Positions 1-6,939 of a stretch of 64,000 nucleotides of DNA are shown one piece after another (within the stretch, counting starts at the first letter, position 1; each line of letters starts with the position of its first letter). The notes under the pieces were generated by a model. That model was not told the DNA's origin and made no database searches. It was given only the letters and a program-made list of their open reading frames with translations. This DNA comes from Anaerolineae bacterium (GTDB lineage: Bacteria > Chloroflexota > Anaerolineae > Aggregatilineales > Phototrophicaceae). A program made the translations under genes and the position numbers. The stretch covers positions 1-64,000 of the forward strand of contig JAIOHM010000080.1 of NCBI GenBank assembly GCA_019912965.1, written 5' to 3'.

Positions 1-45
1 GCCCCCTCCCCGTACCGGAGAGGGGAATCAAACGGCGCTGAGGGT
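1..45. repeat. Partial GC-rich palindromic dispersed repeat
   Basis: The first 45 bases contain a palindrome (CCCCTCCCC then GGAGAGGGG) followed by GCTGAGGGT. This resembles the layout of the two other copies in this window (62295-62327 and 63695-63733), which read on one strand as GCCCTCACCCCC, then CTCTCCCTCAG. It is cut by the window edge, so its true length is unknown. The match to the other copies is of style and partial sequence only. Confidence 0.35.
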
Positions 46-118
46 GGTGAACAAAAATAGTCAATCAAATAAGGGCGGGTTTGGTGATCCGTCTATAGAA
101 CACAAGGAAAGATGGGAT

Positions 119-1363
119 ATGCAGGCTTTGGTGAATGAACACAGCGAACTCACACATGATGAAATCCGGCGCTACAGCCGTCACCTGATTATGCCGGAAG
201 TGGGCATTGAAGGGCAGCGGAAACTGAAAGCCGCAAGCGTCTTGTTGATTGGCACAGGTGGCTTAGGCAGTCCATTGGCACTGTATCTGGCAGCGGCGGG
301 TATCGGGCGAATCGGGTTGGTGGATTATGATATTGTGGATGAAACCAATCTTCAGCGGCAGGTGATTCATGGGCAGGACAGCGTTGGTCACCTGAAGGTA
401 GACAGCGCCGAAGCCCGCATGAAGCAGATCAATCCGTATTTGCGAGTGGATAAATACAACGAGCCGCTGACCTCGGAAAATGCGCTGCGCCTGTTCGAAC
501 CGTATGATGTGATTATTGACGGCACGGATAATTTTCCGACGCGGTATCTCGTTAATGATGCCTGTGTGAAACTGGGCAAACCGAATGTGTACGGCAGCAT
601 CTTCCGGTTTGAGGGACAGTTGAGCGTGTTTTACGCCAAAGAAGGCCCATGCTACCGCTGCATGTTCCCCACCCCACCGCCTCCCGGTCTGGTACCAAGC
701 TGCGCTGAAGGTGGCGTTCTGGGAATCCTGCCGGGGACGATTGGCACCCTGCAAGCGACGGAAGCGATTAAGCTGATTCTGGGCATTGGTGAACCGATGG
801 TCGGCAGAATGCTGCTGTACGATGGATTGGAAATGAGCTTCACCACACTCAAGGTACGCAAGAACCCCAACTGTCCGGTATGCAGCATTCCGGCGGAAGC
901 CGTAACACTCATTGATTATGAGCAGTTCTGCGGAATGCCTGCCCACGACCACAGCGATTATAAGGCAACTGTCAACGGCAGCAGCAATGGCGCAACCTTG
1001 AGCGAAATTACCGTGCGCGACCTGAAGACTCGTTTGGATAAGGGCGAAAACCTGCTGATTCTGGATGTGCGCGATCCGCACGAATGGGAAATCAGTGCGC
1101 TGGAGGGTTCGCTCCGTATTCCCAAGCCGCAGATTGAAGCCGCTAAAAACGATGTGCTGGCAGGGCGGAAGCGCCGTGAGGATACCGTACTGGCACAAAT
1201 CCCGTCCGACCGGGAAATCGTGGTACAGTGCCGTTCGGGCAAGCGAAGCGCGGATTCGATCAAGTTCCTGCGCGAGGCGGGGTATACCAATCCGCTGGTT
1301 AATCTGGCAGGTGGCATTCTGGCGTGGGCGGATGAGATTGATCCGTCGATGCCGAAGTATTAA
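119..1363 (+). CDS. moeB: MoeB/ThiF-type sulfur-carrier adenylyltransferase with C-terminal rhodanese domain
   Basis: An E1-like enzyme that adenylates the C-terminal glycine of a ubiquitin-like sulfur carrier (MoaD or ThiS type). The attached rhodanese domain can pass on persulfide sulfur, as in MOCS3/Uba4. Visible are the nucleotide-binding GTGGLGSP loop, the DNLQRQ-type segment (ETNLQRQV), IDGTDNFPTRY, two zinc CxxC pairs (CYRC and CPVC) and PSCAEGGVLG around the candidate catalytic cysteine. The last ~110 residues are a rhodanese with the active loop CRSGKR. The start at 119 is chosen because AAGGAAAG lies just upstream; the frame stays open back to a GTG at 44, which would add 25 residues of low-complexity sequence. 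It acts in the cytoplasm in molybdopterin, thiamine or tRNA thiolation. Its MoaD/ThiS partner is not in the window, so the exact pathway is not decided. Confidence 0.9.
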   Translation: MQALVNEHSELTHDEIRRYSRHLIMPEVGIEGQRKLKAASVLLIGTGGLGSPLALYLAAAGIGRIGLVDYDIVDETNLQRQVIHGQDSVGHLKVDSAEARMKQINPYLRVDKYNEPLTSENALRLFEPYDVIIDGTDNFPTRYLVNDACVKLGKPNVYGSIFRFEGQLSVFYAKEGPCYRCMFPTPPPPGLVPSCAEGGVLGILPGTIGTLQATEAIKLILGIGEPMVGRMLLYDGLEMSFTTLKVRKNPNCPVCSIPAEAVTLIDYEQFCGMPAHDHSDYKATVNGSSNGATLSEITVRDLKTRLDKGENLLILDVRDPHEWEISALEGSLRIPKPQIEAAKNDVLAGRKRREDTVLAQIPSDREIVVQCRSGKRSADSIKFLREAGYTNPLVNLAGGILAWADEIDPSMPKY

Positions 1364-1391
1364 ATCGCTAGTCGAAAAGACAGAAATTCTC

Positions 1392-1424
1392 AAAGGGATG
1401 GGGAAACCTGTCCCTTTTTGTTTA
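1392..1424 (+). terminator. Rho-independent terminator after moeB
   Basis: AAAGGGA and TCCCTTT arms enclose a GG-AAA-CC inner stem and are followed by TTTTTG. It ends the moeB transcript. A TATAAT box at 1423-1428 overlaps its tail and may serve the next gene. Confidence 0.75.
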
Positions 1425-1455
1425 TAATGGCGGCGCGGTAAAGAGGTGGTACATT

Positions 1456-2223
1456 ATGAATATTTCCTTCGAGAACAAGACGGTTATTGTTACTGGGGCA
1501 GCGCATGGTTTTGGGCGAGCGATCAGCCTGGCATTTGCCCAACGTGGGGCGCAAGTATGGGCATGTGATGTGCTGGCAGATGAACTGCAAGAAACGCGGC
1601 GGTTGTGCATCGAAGCGGGCGGTCAATGTGAAGTCCGCACGGTGGATATTACACAACCAGAAGCTTGTAAATCCTTCGTGGCAGAAGCATCCGGCGCATA
1701 TGGGCTGGTGGATATTCTGGTCAACAATGCTGGTGGAGTACTGGGACAAGTGGCACAGCCCTTAGAACAGGTCACACCGGAACAATGGAACGCGATTTTC
1801 GCGGTGAATACCAGCGGCGCGTTTTATCTTTCACAGGCGGTCACACCGGGGATGAAAACCGCCAAACATGGGCGCATCATCAATATTTCCAGCGGTGCAG
1901 GATTGACCATCAGCCTGACGGGTATTCAGGCCTATGCAGCCGCGAAAGCCGCGCTCATCAGCCTGACCCGCCAATTGGGGCACGAACTTGGCACATGGGG
2001 CATTACGGTCAACTGCATCGCGCCGGGTTTCGTTCGTTCCAATCCGAATACCGAGCGCCAATGGCAATCCTATGGTGAGGCGGGACAGCGCGAATTGGTG
2101 GAAAGTATCGCACTCAAGCGGTTGGGGCATCCTGAAGATATTGCCCATGCGGTGCTGTTTTTCGCCTCAGATTATGCGGGATGGATTACCGGACAAGTGT
2201 TGGCGGTTGACGGCGGGAAATAA
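1456..2223 (+). CDS. Short-chain dehydrogenase/reductase (SDR, FabG-like)
   Basis: A classical NAD(P)-dependent SDR of 255 residues, the usual family length. The cofactor loop is TGAAHGFG (residues 13-20), followed by NNAGG (90-94), a catalytic serine at 145/146 and the YxxxK pair (Y160, K164). The C-terminus GQVLAVDGG is typical of FabG-like reductases. AGAGGTGG eight bases before the ATG fixes the start. The substrate cannot be told from sequence. There is no acyl-carrier or polyketide gene beside it, so a housekeeping or catabolic alcohol/ketone oxidoreductase is as likely as fatty-acid synthesis. It is monocistronic, with the moeB terminator before it and about 190 bases after it. Confidence 0.9.
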   Translation: MNISFENKTVIVTGAAHGFGRAISLAFAQRGAQVWACDVLADELQETRRLCIEAGGQCEVRTVDITQPEACKSFVAEASGAYGLVDILVNNAGGVLGQVAQPLEQVTPEQWNAIFAVNTSGAFYLSQAVTPGMKTAKHGRIINISSGAGLTISLTGIQAYAAAKAALISLTRQLGHELGTWGITVNCIAPGFVRSNPNTERQWQSYGEAGQRELVESIALKRLGHPEDIAHAVLFFASDYAGWITGQVLAVDGGK

Positions 2224-2251
2224 TATACACCTTAACGAAATTCCACGTTTC

Positions 2252-2276
2252 AATTACGTAACATGCTGTTACAATT
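2252..2276. other. Hairpin-forming inverted repeat in the 2224-2416 spacer
   Basis: AATT-x-CGTAAC, a five-base loop, then GTTAC-AATT can form a short hairpin 30 bases after the SDR stop. There is no T-run, so it may be an operator or a weak terminator. Apart from a good Shine-Dalgarno just before 2417, nothing else is evident in this spacer. Confidence 0.25.
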
Positions 2277-2416
2277 AAGATCAATTCACCCACTCTGGGA
2301 CTATAATCCTACGTAGTGGGAACATTCATTCCAAGAAATTTTTGGCATCTGCAAGTCACTGCCGCTACAACTAATTTTAGTATCGAAATATTGCTGATGT
2401 ACAAGGAGACCTTTTC

Positions 2417-3127
2417 GTGCCCGTTTTATTGTTAGCACAAGGCGACCCAACGGCCAAAGACATGCTGCGGAAAGCTATTCAGGCGCGCTATGGCCTACGT
2501 CCGCCCGCATTAGAAAGCCTGCAAATCCAATTCAAAGGGCGCGTCCGGGCAAAATTAGGGCCAATTACGACCTGGGTTCCTGTGGAAGCGACCGCGCGCT
2601 TTAGTTTTCCCCAATCCATGCGTTGGGATTTCATCGTGAGGGCTGTTGGCGTACAAATTGGCAGCGGAGTAGAAGCCTTTGATGGCGTCACTTATCGCAG
2701 CGCGCGCGGCAACAAAACCGCCGAAGCGGTCGAAGACGCGGCAATGGTCAGTTCGTTACAGCGGCGGTTGTGGGCAATAGCAGCGGTACTTCTCACCCCA
2801 CTGGGCGATCACTTCGTCAAGCTGTCGGTGATTGGGGAAAATCTACTGGAAGCCTGTAACACCCAGATTGATGGTGCAGTCAATTTGCACCTGCGAACAG
2901 ACAGTATCATCGATTATGTCGATGTGAAATGCTTGAACCCCGACACCGAACGGGAGCAGGTGTTTACGCTGCGGCTATCGGAAGAGCAAGCCCCGATCAA
3001 TGATTTAATGCTGCCGCACAAAATCAGCACTTTCTGGGACGATGAACCGTATTTCGAGGTTGAACCTGTGCTGGCTGACTCTAATCCAGCCATTGCGGAG
3101 ACGGTTTTTACCCTCGAAAGTGAATGA
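2417..3127 (+). CDS. Hypothetical protein, possibly LolA-like fold
   Basis: A 236-residue protein starting with GTG, supported by AAGGAGA eight bases upstream. No catalytic motif is recognised. The alternating beta-rich pattern (for example LQIQFKGRVRAKLG, RWDFIVRAVG, FTLRLSEEQ), the early text on fitting a surface and the DSIIDYVDVKC segment are reminiscent of LolA/LppX-type lipid-binding half-barrels. There is no clear signal peptide, however; the N-terminus PVLLLAQGDPTAKDMLRKA is only weakly hydrophobic. It is a single gene between the SDR and a convergent GNAT, closed by its own terminator. No function is assigned. Confidence 0.7.
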   Translation: MPVLLLAQGDPTAKDMLRKAIQARYGLRPPALESLQIQFKGRVRAKLGPITTWVPVEATARFSFPQSMRWDFIVRAVGVQIGSGVEAFDGVTYRSARGNKTAEAVEDAAMVSSLQRRLWAIAAVLLTPLGDHFVKLSVIGENLLEACNTQIDGAVNLHLRTDSIIDYVDVKCLNPDTEREQVFTLRLSEEQAPINDLMLPHKISTFWDDEPYFEVEPVLADSNPAIAETVFTLESE

Positions 3128-3136
3128 GAATCAAAG

Positions 3137-3165
3137 CAGGGCGATGTATGTTCGCCCTGTTGTTT
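3137..3165 (+). terminator. Rho-independent terminator
   Basis: CAGGGCGA and TCGCCCTG form a perfect 8-bp stem with a 7-base loop, followed by TTGTTT. It lies 10 bases after the stop at 3127 and between convergent genes. Confidence 0.75.
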
Positions 3166-3188
3166 CTGCACAATTCTTTATCATCAAA

Positions 3189-3761
3189 TTACATATATCG
3201 CTGAGGCATCGGCTTCTGCTCGGTATAGTACACTTTGAAGCCGCGTTTGGTGTAGTTTTCCAGGGCATGCGGGCTATCCAGGTTACAGGTATGGACAAAA
3301 ACCCGCTGTGCGCCATCTGCCCAAGCGCGGGCAATGCCATAGCTTAACAGGTGTTTGCCATAACCCCGCCCCATGTAGCCGGGACGCAGGCCAAAATACG
3401 CAATCTCGGTTGACTCATCCTGTCGTGAAAGTTCGACATAACCCGCAGGAACACCATCTACATACAGAACGTAGACAGACGTATTTGAGTTAGCAATCAC
3501 CGCACGGAGTTCATCTTCAGGAATGACCAAACGGTCGCGCCAACGCCAAATGCCACCGACCTCACTGTACAAAAATCGGTAAAAGTTGACATCTGCACGA
3601 TCCATGCGGATGATTTTTACATGGAGTTCGTTGATAAAAGCGGGACGGAACTGCGCGTGATCGGTCATCTCCAGATAATGTGTTACCAGCATATCGGGGG
3701 TGTGTACGGTTGCGGCAACCACGTCGCAAACTCCTTCGCAAAAGATGGAATACAAGACCAT
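3189..3761 (-). CDS. GNAT-family N-acetyltransferase
   Basis: A 190-residue acetyl-CoA-dependent acyltransferase. The acetyl-CoA binding motif A is visible as RPGYMGRGYGKHLL (R-x-x-G-x-G), preceded by the beta strand TEIAYFGL and followed by the motif-B region NLDSPHALENYTKRGF, where the Tyr/Phe usually found near the catalytic site sits. The N-terminal 60 residues are less conserved. The acceptor substrate is unknown. It is transcribed alone, divergently from the acyl-CoA dehydrogenase, with about 100 bases between their starts. Confidence 0.85.
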   Translation of the reverse strand: MVLYSIFCEGVCDVVAATVHTPDMLVTHYLEMTDHAQFRPAFINELHVKIIRMDRADVNFYRFLYSEVGGIWRWRDRLVIPEDELRAVIANSNTSVYVLYVDGVPAGYVELSRQDESTEIAYFGLRPGYMGRGYGKHLLSYGIARAWADGAQRVFVHTCNLDSPHALENYTKRGFKVYYTEQKPMPQRYM

Positions 3762-3773
3762 ACCTATTCTGGA

Positions 3774-3803
3774 TTAGAAGGGCAATGAGCAGAATGGTAT
3801 AAT
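3774..3803 (+). promoter_or_regulatory. Candidate sigma-70-type promoter with extended -10
   Basis: TTAGAA, an 18-base spacer, then TG-G-TATAAT (extended -10, perfect hexamer at 3798-3803). It lies 66 bases before the acyl-CoA dehydrogenase start. The -35 match is weak; the -10 is strong. Confidence 0.5.
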
Positions 3804-3868
3804 TCGCCAAAAATATCCGGTTGTTTTCAGGCTATTTGTGCCAACCAACAATTTATGAGGTTTAAGCA

Positions 3869-5086
3869 ATGGATTTCTCATTAAACGAAGAACAACTTCA
3901 AGCACGCAAGATGGTGCGTGACTTCACCCACAAGGAAGTTATTCCCACAATTGGGGAATGGGATCGCAAGCAGGAGATGAATCCAGCTACCCTACCCCGG
4001 ATGGCAGAACTGGGCATTCTGGGCATCTGCATTCCGGTGCGTTACGGCGGGCAGGGGTTTGACTATGTGACGCTTGGACTGGTATGCGAGGAATTGGAAC
4101 GGGCAGATACTACCCTGCGCGTGGTCATGTCGGTTCATATGGGTCTGAACAGCATGGCAATCCTGCAATGGGGCACGGAGGAACAGAAACAGAAGTTCCT
4201 GACTCCGCAGGCACGCGGCGAGAAATATGCAGCTTTCTGCCTGACCGAACCGGGTTTTGGCAGCGATGTTGCCAATATGGTCAGTACCGCCAAGAAGGTG
4301 GGAGACAAATACATCCTGAACGGCGAAAAGATGTGGATCAGTCTGGCGACCAAAGCGCATCATTTCCTGTTCTTCGCCAAGACCGATACCAGCGCCGGGG
4401 CGCGCGGCATTACGGCTTTCATCGTCACCAGCGACATGGCGGGCGTGACCACAGGCGATATTCACGGCAAGCTGGGTGTGCGGGCTGGTTCGACCGGTTG
4501 GGTGAAATGTGAAGATGTGGAAGTTCCGGCTGCGAATCGGTTAGGCGAAGAAGGTGAAGGCTTCAAAATCGCTATGTCGTGTCTGGATAATGGGCGTTAT
4601 ACCGTCGGCGCAGGGGCAACGGGACTCATCCGCGCCTGCCTCGAAGACAGTGTGAAATATGCCCACGAACGCGAAACCTTTGGCGTACCAATTGCCCAAC
4701 ATCAACTCGTCAAGCAAAAGATCGCTTTCATGCAGCAGTGGTACGATGCGGCATTCCTGCTGAATATGCGGGTGGGCTGGATGAAAAATCAGGGCATCCG
4801 CAATACACGCGAAGTGAGCGTTGCCAAATGGTATGCTACCGATCACAGCGTTCAAGCCGCGTTAGAAGCGATTCAGGTTCATGGCGCATATGGCTTCAGC
4901 GATGAATACCCCGTGGAACGCTACCTGCGGAACAGCAAGGGCGCGGTGATTTATGAAGGCACCAGCGAAATTCACCAATTAATGCAGGCGGATTATGCGC
5001 TGGGCTTCCGCGACAATAAACCGCTGCGCTGCGAACTCCCGGCTTATGATGCCGAGTTCTGGCAATCTGAACCAGAGATGGCATAA
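3869..5086 (+). CDS. Acyl-CoA dehydrogenase
   Basis: A 405-residue FAD-dependent acyl-CoA dehydrogenase that introduces the alpha-beta double bond into an acyl-CoA and passes electrons to ETF; etfBA lies at 25840-27650 in this window. The signature [10 protein letters not shown] (residues 124-133), the FAD-contact segment GEKMWIS, and the C-terminal [10 protein letters not shown] with candidate catalytic base E363 are all present. The glutamate sits in the position used by short-chain and glutaryl-type enzymes. Chain-length preference cannot be read. The gene has its own promoter and a strong terminator, so it seems to be monocistronic rather than part of a beta-oxidation operon. Confidence 0.93.
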   Translation: MDFSLNEEQLQARKMVRDFTHKEVIPTIGEWDRKQEMNPATLPRMAELGILGICIPVRYGGQGFDYVTLGLVCEELERADTTLRVVMSVHMGLNSMAILQWGTEEQKQKFLTPQARGEKYAAFCLTEPGFGSDVANMVSTAKKVGDKYILNGEKMWISLATKAHHFLFFAKTDTSAGARGITAFIVTSDMAGVTTGDIHGKLGVRAGSTGWVKCEDVEVPAANRLGEEGEGFKIAMSCLDNGRYTVGAGATGLIRACLEDSVKYAHERETFGVPIAQHQLVKQKIAFMQQWYDAAFLLNMRVGWMKNQGIRNTREVSVAKWYATDHSVQAALEAIQVHGAYGFSDEYPVERYLRNSKGAVIYEGTSEIHQLMQADYALGFRDNKPLRCELPAYDAEFWQSEPEMA

Positions 5087-5115
5087 AATAACCACATTCA
5101 ACTGATATTTATCTG

Positions 5116-5145
5116 AAGGGCGGCTTATGGGTCGCCCTTTTTGTT
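5116..5145 (+). terminator. Rho-independent terminator
   Basis: AAGGGCG and CGCCCTT stem followed by TTTTTGTT, 30 bases after the acyl-CoA dehydrogenase stop and just before the next start codon. Confidence 0.8.
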
Positions 5146-5160
5146 AAGGGACTAAGGCTC

Positions 5161-5835
5161 ATGAAAATCGCTTTCTTGGGAAACAGTCTGGTTGAGGGCA
5201 GTTATGGCGGGAACTTTGTGGCGGAGATTGCGGCTCAACTTCCCCATCATGCGATCATCAATGCGGGACAAAACGGTAACACGATTCTCAGTCTGCTACG
5301 GCGTTTAGATGCAGTACTGGAGCAAGAACCGGATGGGGTATTTGTGTTGGCGGGCGGAAATGATGCGATCTCATATGCACAGCCCGCGACGCGCCGTTAT
5401 TATGAGCAGGTACAAGGTTTGCCGGGTGGATTCATCAGTCCGACAGATTTCGCGCAGGCATACCGGGAGCTGCTGACGCGCATCAAACTGGCACATGCAC
5501 AAGTATGGGTTGCACTTGGGCCGATGGAACATAACCGCGAAGCCCAAAAAGCCGTACAGCAATACAACCAATTGGCACGCGAAGTGGCTACACCGCTCAA
5601 TATTCCTGTGCTTGATCTGATGGCTACACTTGCGCCGAGCGAACTACCAGAACGCCCATCCTTGACGCTGGCAGATATTAACCTGATCGGGCAGCGGATA
5701 CGGGCGGGATGGGTAGATTATGAAACTGAACAAAAACGCGGCGGCTACACCTACTCATTCGATGGAATCCATTTCACGCCGCAAACTGCTCAACGTGCAG
5801 CGCCCATCATCATCGAATTTATGGGACTCGCTTAA
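5161..5835 (+). CDS. SGNH/GDSL-type hydrolase
   Basis: A 224-residue esterase or lipase-like hydrolase of the SGNH superfamily. Block I is GNSLVEG with nucleophile S9 (Asn replaces the Asp of GDS), the oxyanion block is GGND (residues 65-68), and the catalytic pair is in DGIHFT (D201, H204). There is no signal peptide, so it is probably cytoplasmic. The substrate is unknown; these enzymes deacylate lipids, sugars or thioesters. Its TAA stop directly abuts the stop of the convergent recombinase gene, with no terminator between them. Confidence 0.85.
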   Translation: MKIAFLGNSLVEGSYGGNFVAEIAAQLPHHAIINAGQNGNTILSLLRRLDAVLEQEPDGVFVLAGGNDAISYAQPATRRYYEQVQGLPGGFISPTDFAQAYRELLTRIKLAHAQVWVALGPMEHNREAQKAVQQYNQLAREVATPLNIPVLDLMATLAPSELPERPSLTLADINLIGQRIRAGWVDYETEQKRGGYTYSFDGIHFTPQTAQRAAPIIIEFMGLA

Positions 5836-6903
5836 CTACTCAAACCAATCAGGCTGACCATCATCATCTAAACCGAGCATGTCGCTCATCAACACTGCGC
5901 CCTCGTTGCGCTGTGGTAAGCGGCTCAGGTAGCGTTCGGTCACGGCGACATTGGCATGACGCAGAAGCAGGCTAATTTTTTCGATGGGTGTTCCGGCTTC
6001 CTGCAAGGCTCCAGCGACCGAACGGCGTAAATCATGTGGGGCAACATGACCGATTTCGGCGGCTTCGGCGGCTTCAGTGACAATCAGCCAGATTCCGTCA
6101 GCAGTCAGCGGCCCTTTGCTGACTCGCCCGCCTTTCCAAATCCGGCGCACTAATGCGGATTCAGCAGGTGGAGCAACCGCATCGGGAGAAGCAGCACGCC
6201 GCCAACGGGTGAGCAGACCCAGCACAGGACGTGGGACATCAATAATGGCAGTTTTGCGGCCTTTACCATGCACCCGCAGCACAACACGATCATTCTGCAT
6301 GGCAAGATCACCCCAACGGGCAGAAGCTAATTCTTCACGGCGCAGCGCCATCGTACAGAGAATGGCCGTCACCACATGATTGCGAAGGGATTGATTATCC
6401 GAAGTGGCGATCCGCTGCGAGGCGGCAATCAGCAATTTGATTTGCCCGGTGGAAAGCCAACGTCCGGGACGCTGTCCATCCTCGGCTTTGGGTGGACGGA
6501 CATTGGTCATGGATGCGCTGGTGTAATCATCCAACAATTCGGATTCAGAGAGCAAACTCGCCAACGTGGTGATGGAGGCATGAGCCTGCGTAATGCCCTG
6601 TTTGCCATGTCCATCCCGAATCAGCTTCCCCAGCCATGCACGGAACTGCGATGCACTCAGGCATTCGAGCAATGTTCGAACAGGGAGCGTGCTCATGCGC
6701 CAGATGCGTTCCTGCCCAGTTGTGGGCTTCAGACCAGCTACATCAGCCAAATACAGGTCAATCCAGCGGAAATATGCCCGATGGGTATGGCGGCTGCTGA
6801 CCCGACCTGAAAGCGCAGCAGGCAGATCGAAGGTTAGCCCTTCGACAGCAGGGGATAAAATCAGGCTGTTGGGTTGGGGTTTTTGTGGCAGTCGTGATGT
6901 CAT
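5836..6903 (-). CDS. Tyrosine recombinase/integrase
   Basis: A 355-residue site-specific recombinase of the phage-integrase fold. The catalytic set can be read as R188 (in MALRREEL), a lysine in HGKGRKTA (K214 or K217), H290 and R293 in HDLRR, H316 in LLRHANVAV and nucleophile Y325 in TERYL. The N-terminal SAM-like core-binding domain begins around residue 35. It follows the TIR-WD40 gene on the same strand by 36 bases and may be co-transcribed with it. No integration target, excisionase or phage gene is nearby. It could be a XerC/D-like housekeeping enzyme, an integron-type or element-borne integrase, or a remnant. I cannot choose between these. Confidence 0.88.
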   Translation of the reverse strand: MTSRLPQKPQPNSLILSPAVEGLTFDLPAALSGRVSSRHTHRAYFRWIDLYLADVAGLKPTTGQERIWRMSTLPVRTLLECLSASQFRAWLGKLIRDGHGKQGITQAHASITTLASLLSESELLDDYTSASMTNVRPPKAEDGQRPGRWLSTGQIKLLIAASQRIATSDNQSLRNHVVTAILCTMALRREELASARWGDLAMQNDRVVLRVHGKGRKTAIIDVPRPVLGLLTRWRRAASPDAVAPPAESALVRRIWKGGRVSKGPLTADGIWLIVTEAAEAAEIGHVAPHDLRRSVAGALQEAGTPIEKISLLLRHANVAVTERYLSRLPQRNEGAVLMSDMLGLDDDGQPDWFE

Positions 6904-6939
6904 GTGCAGAGTATAAAGTTAAAAGCGGAAAGTGAAAAG

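Noticed and set aside
263..1393. 376-codon frame opposite moeB
   Set aside because: moeB has all catalytic motifs and a good ribosome site; the opposite frame has none.
5830..5840. Abutting stop codons of the SGNH hydrolase and recombinase as a possible attachment site
   Set aside because: No direct repeat, tRNA end or symmetry is visible; close packing explains it.
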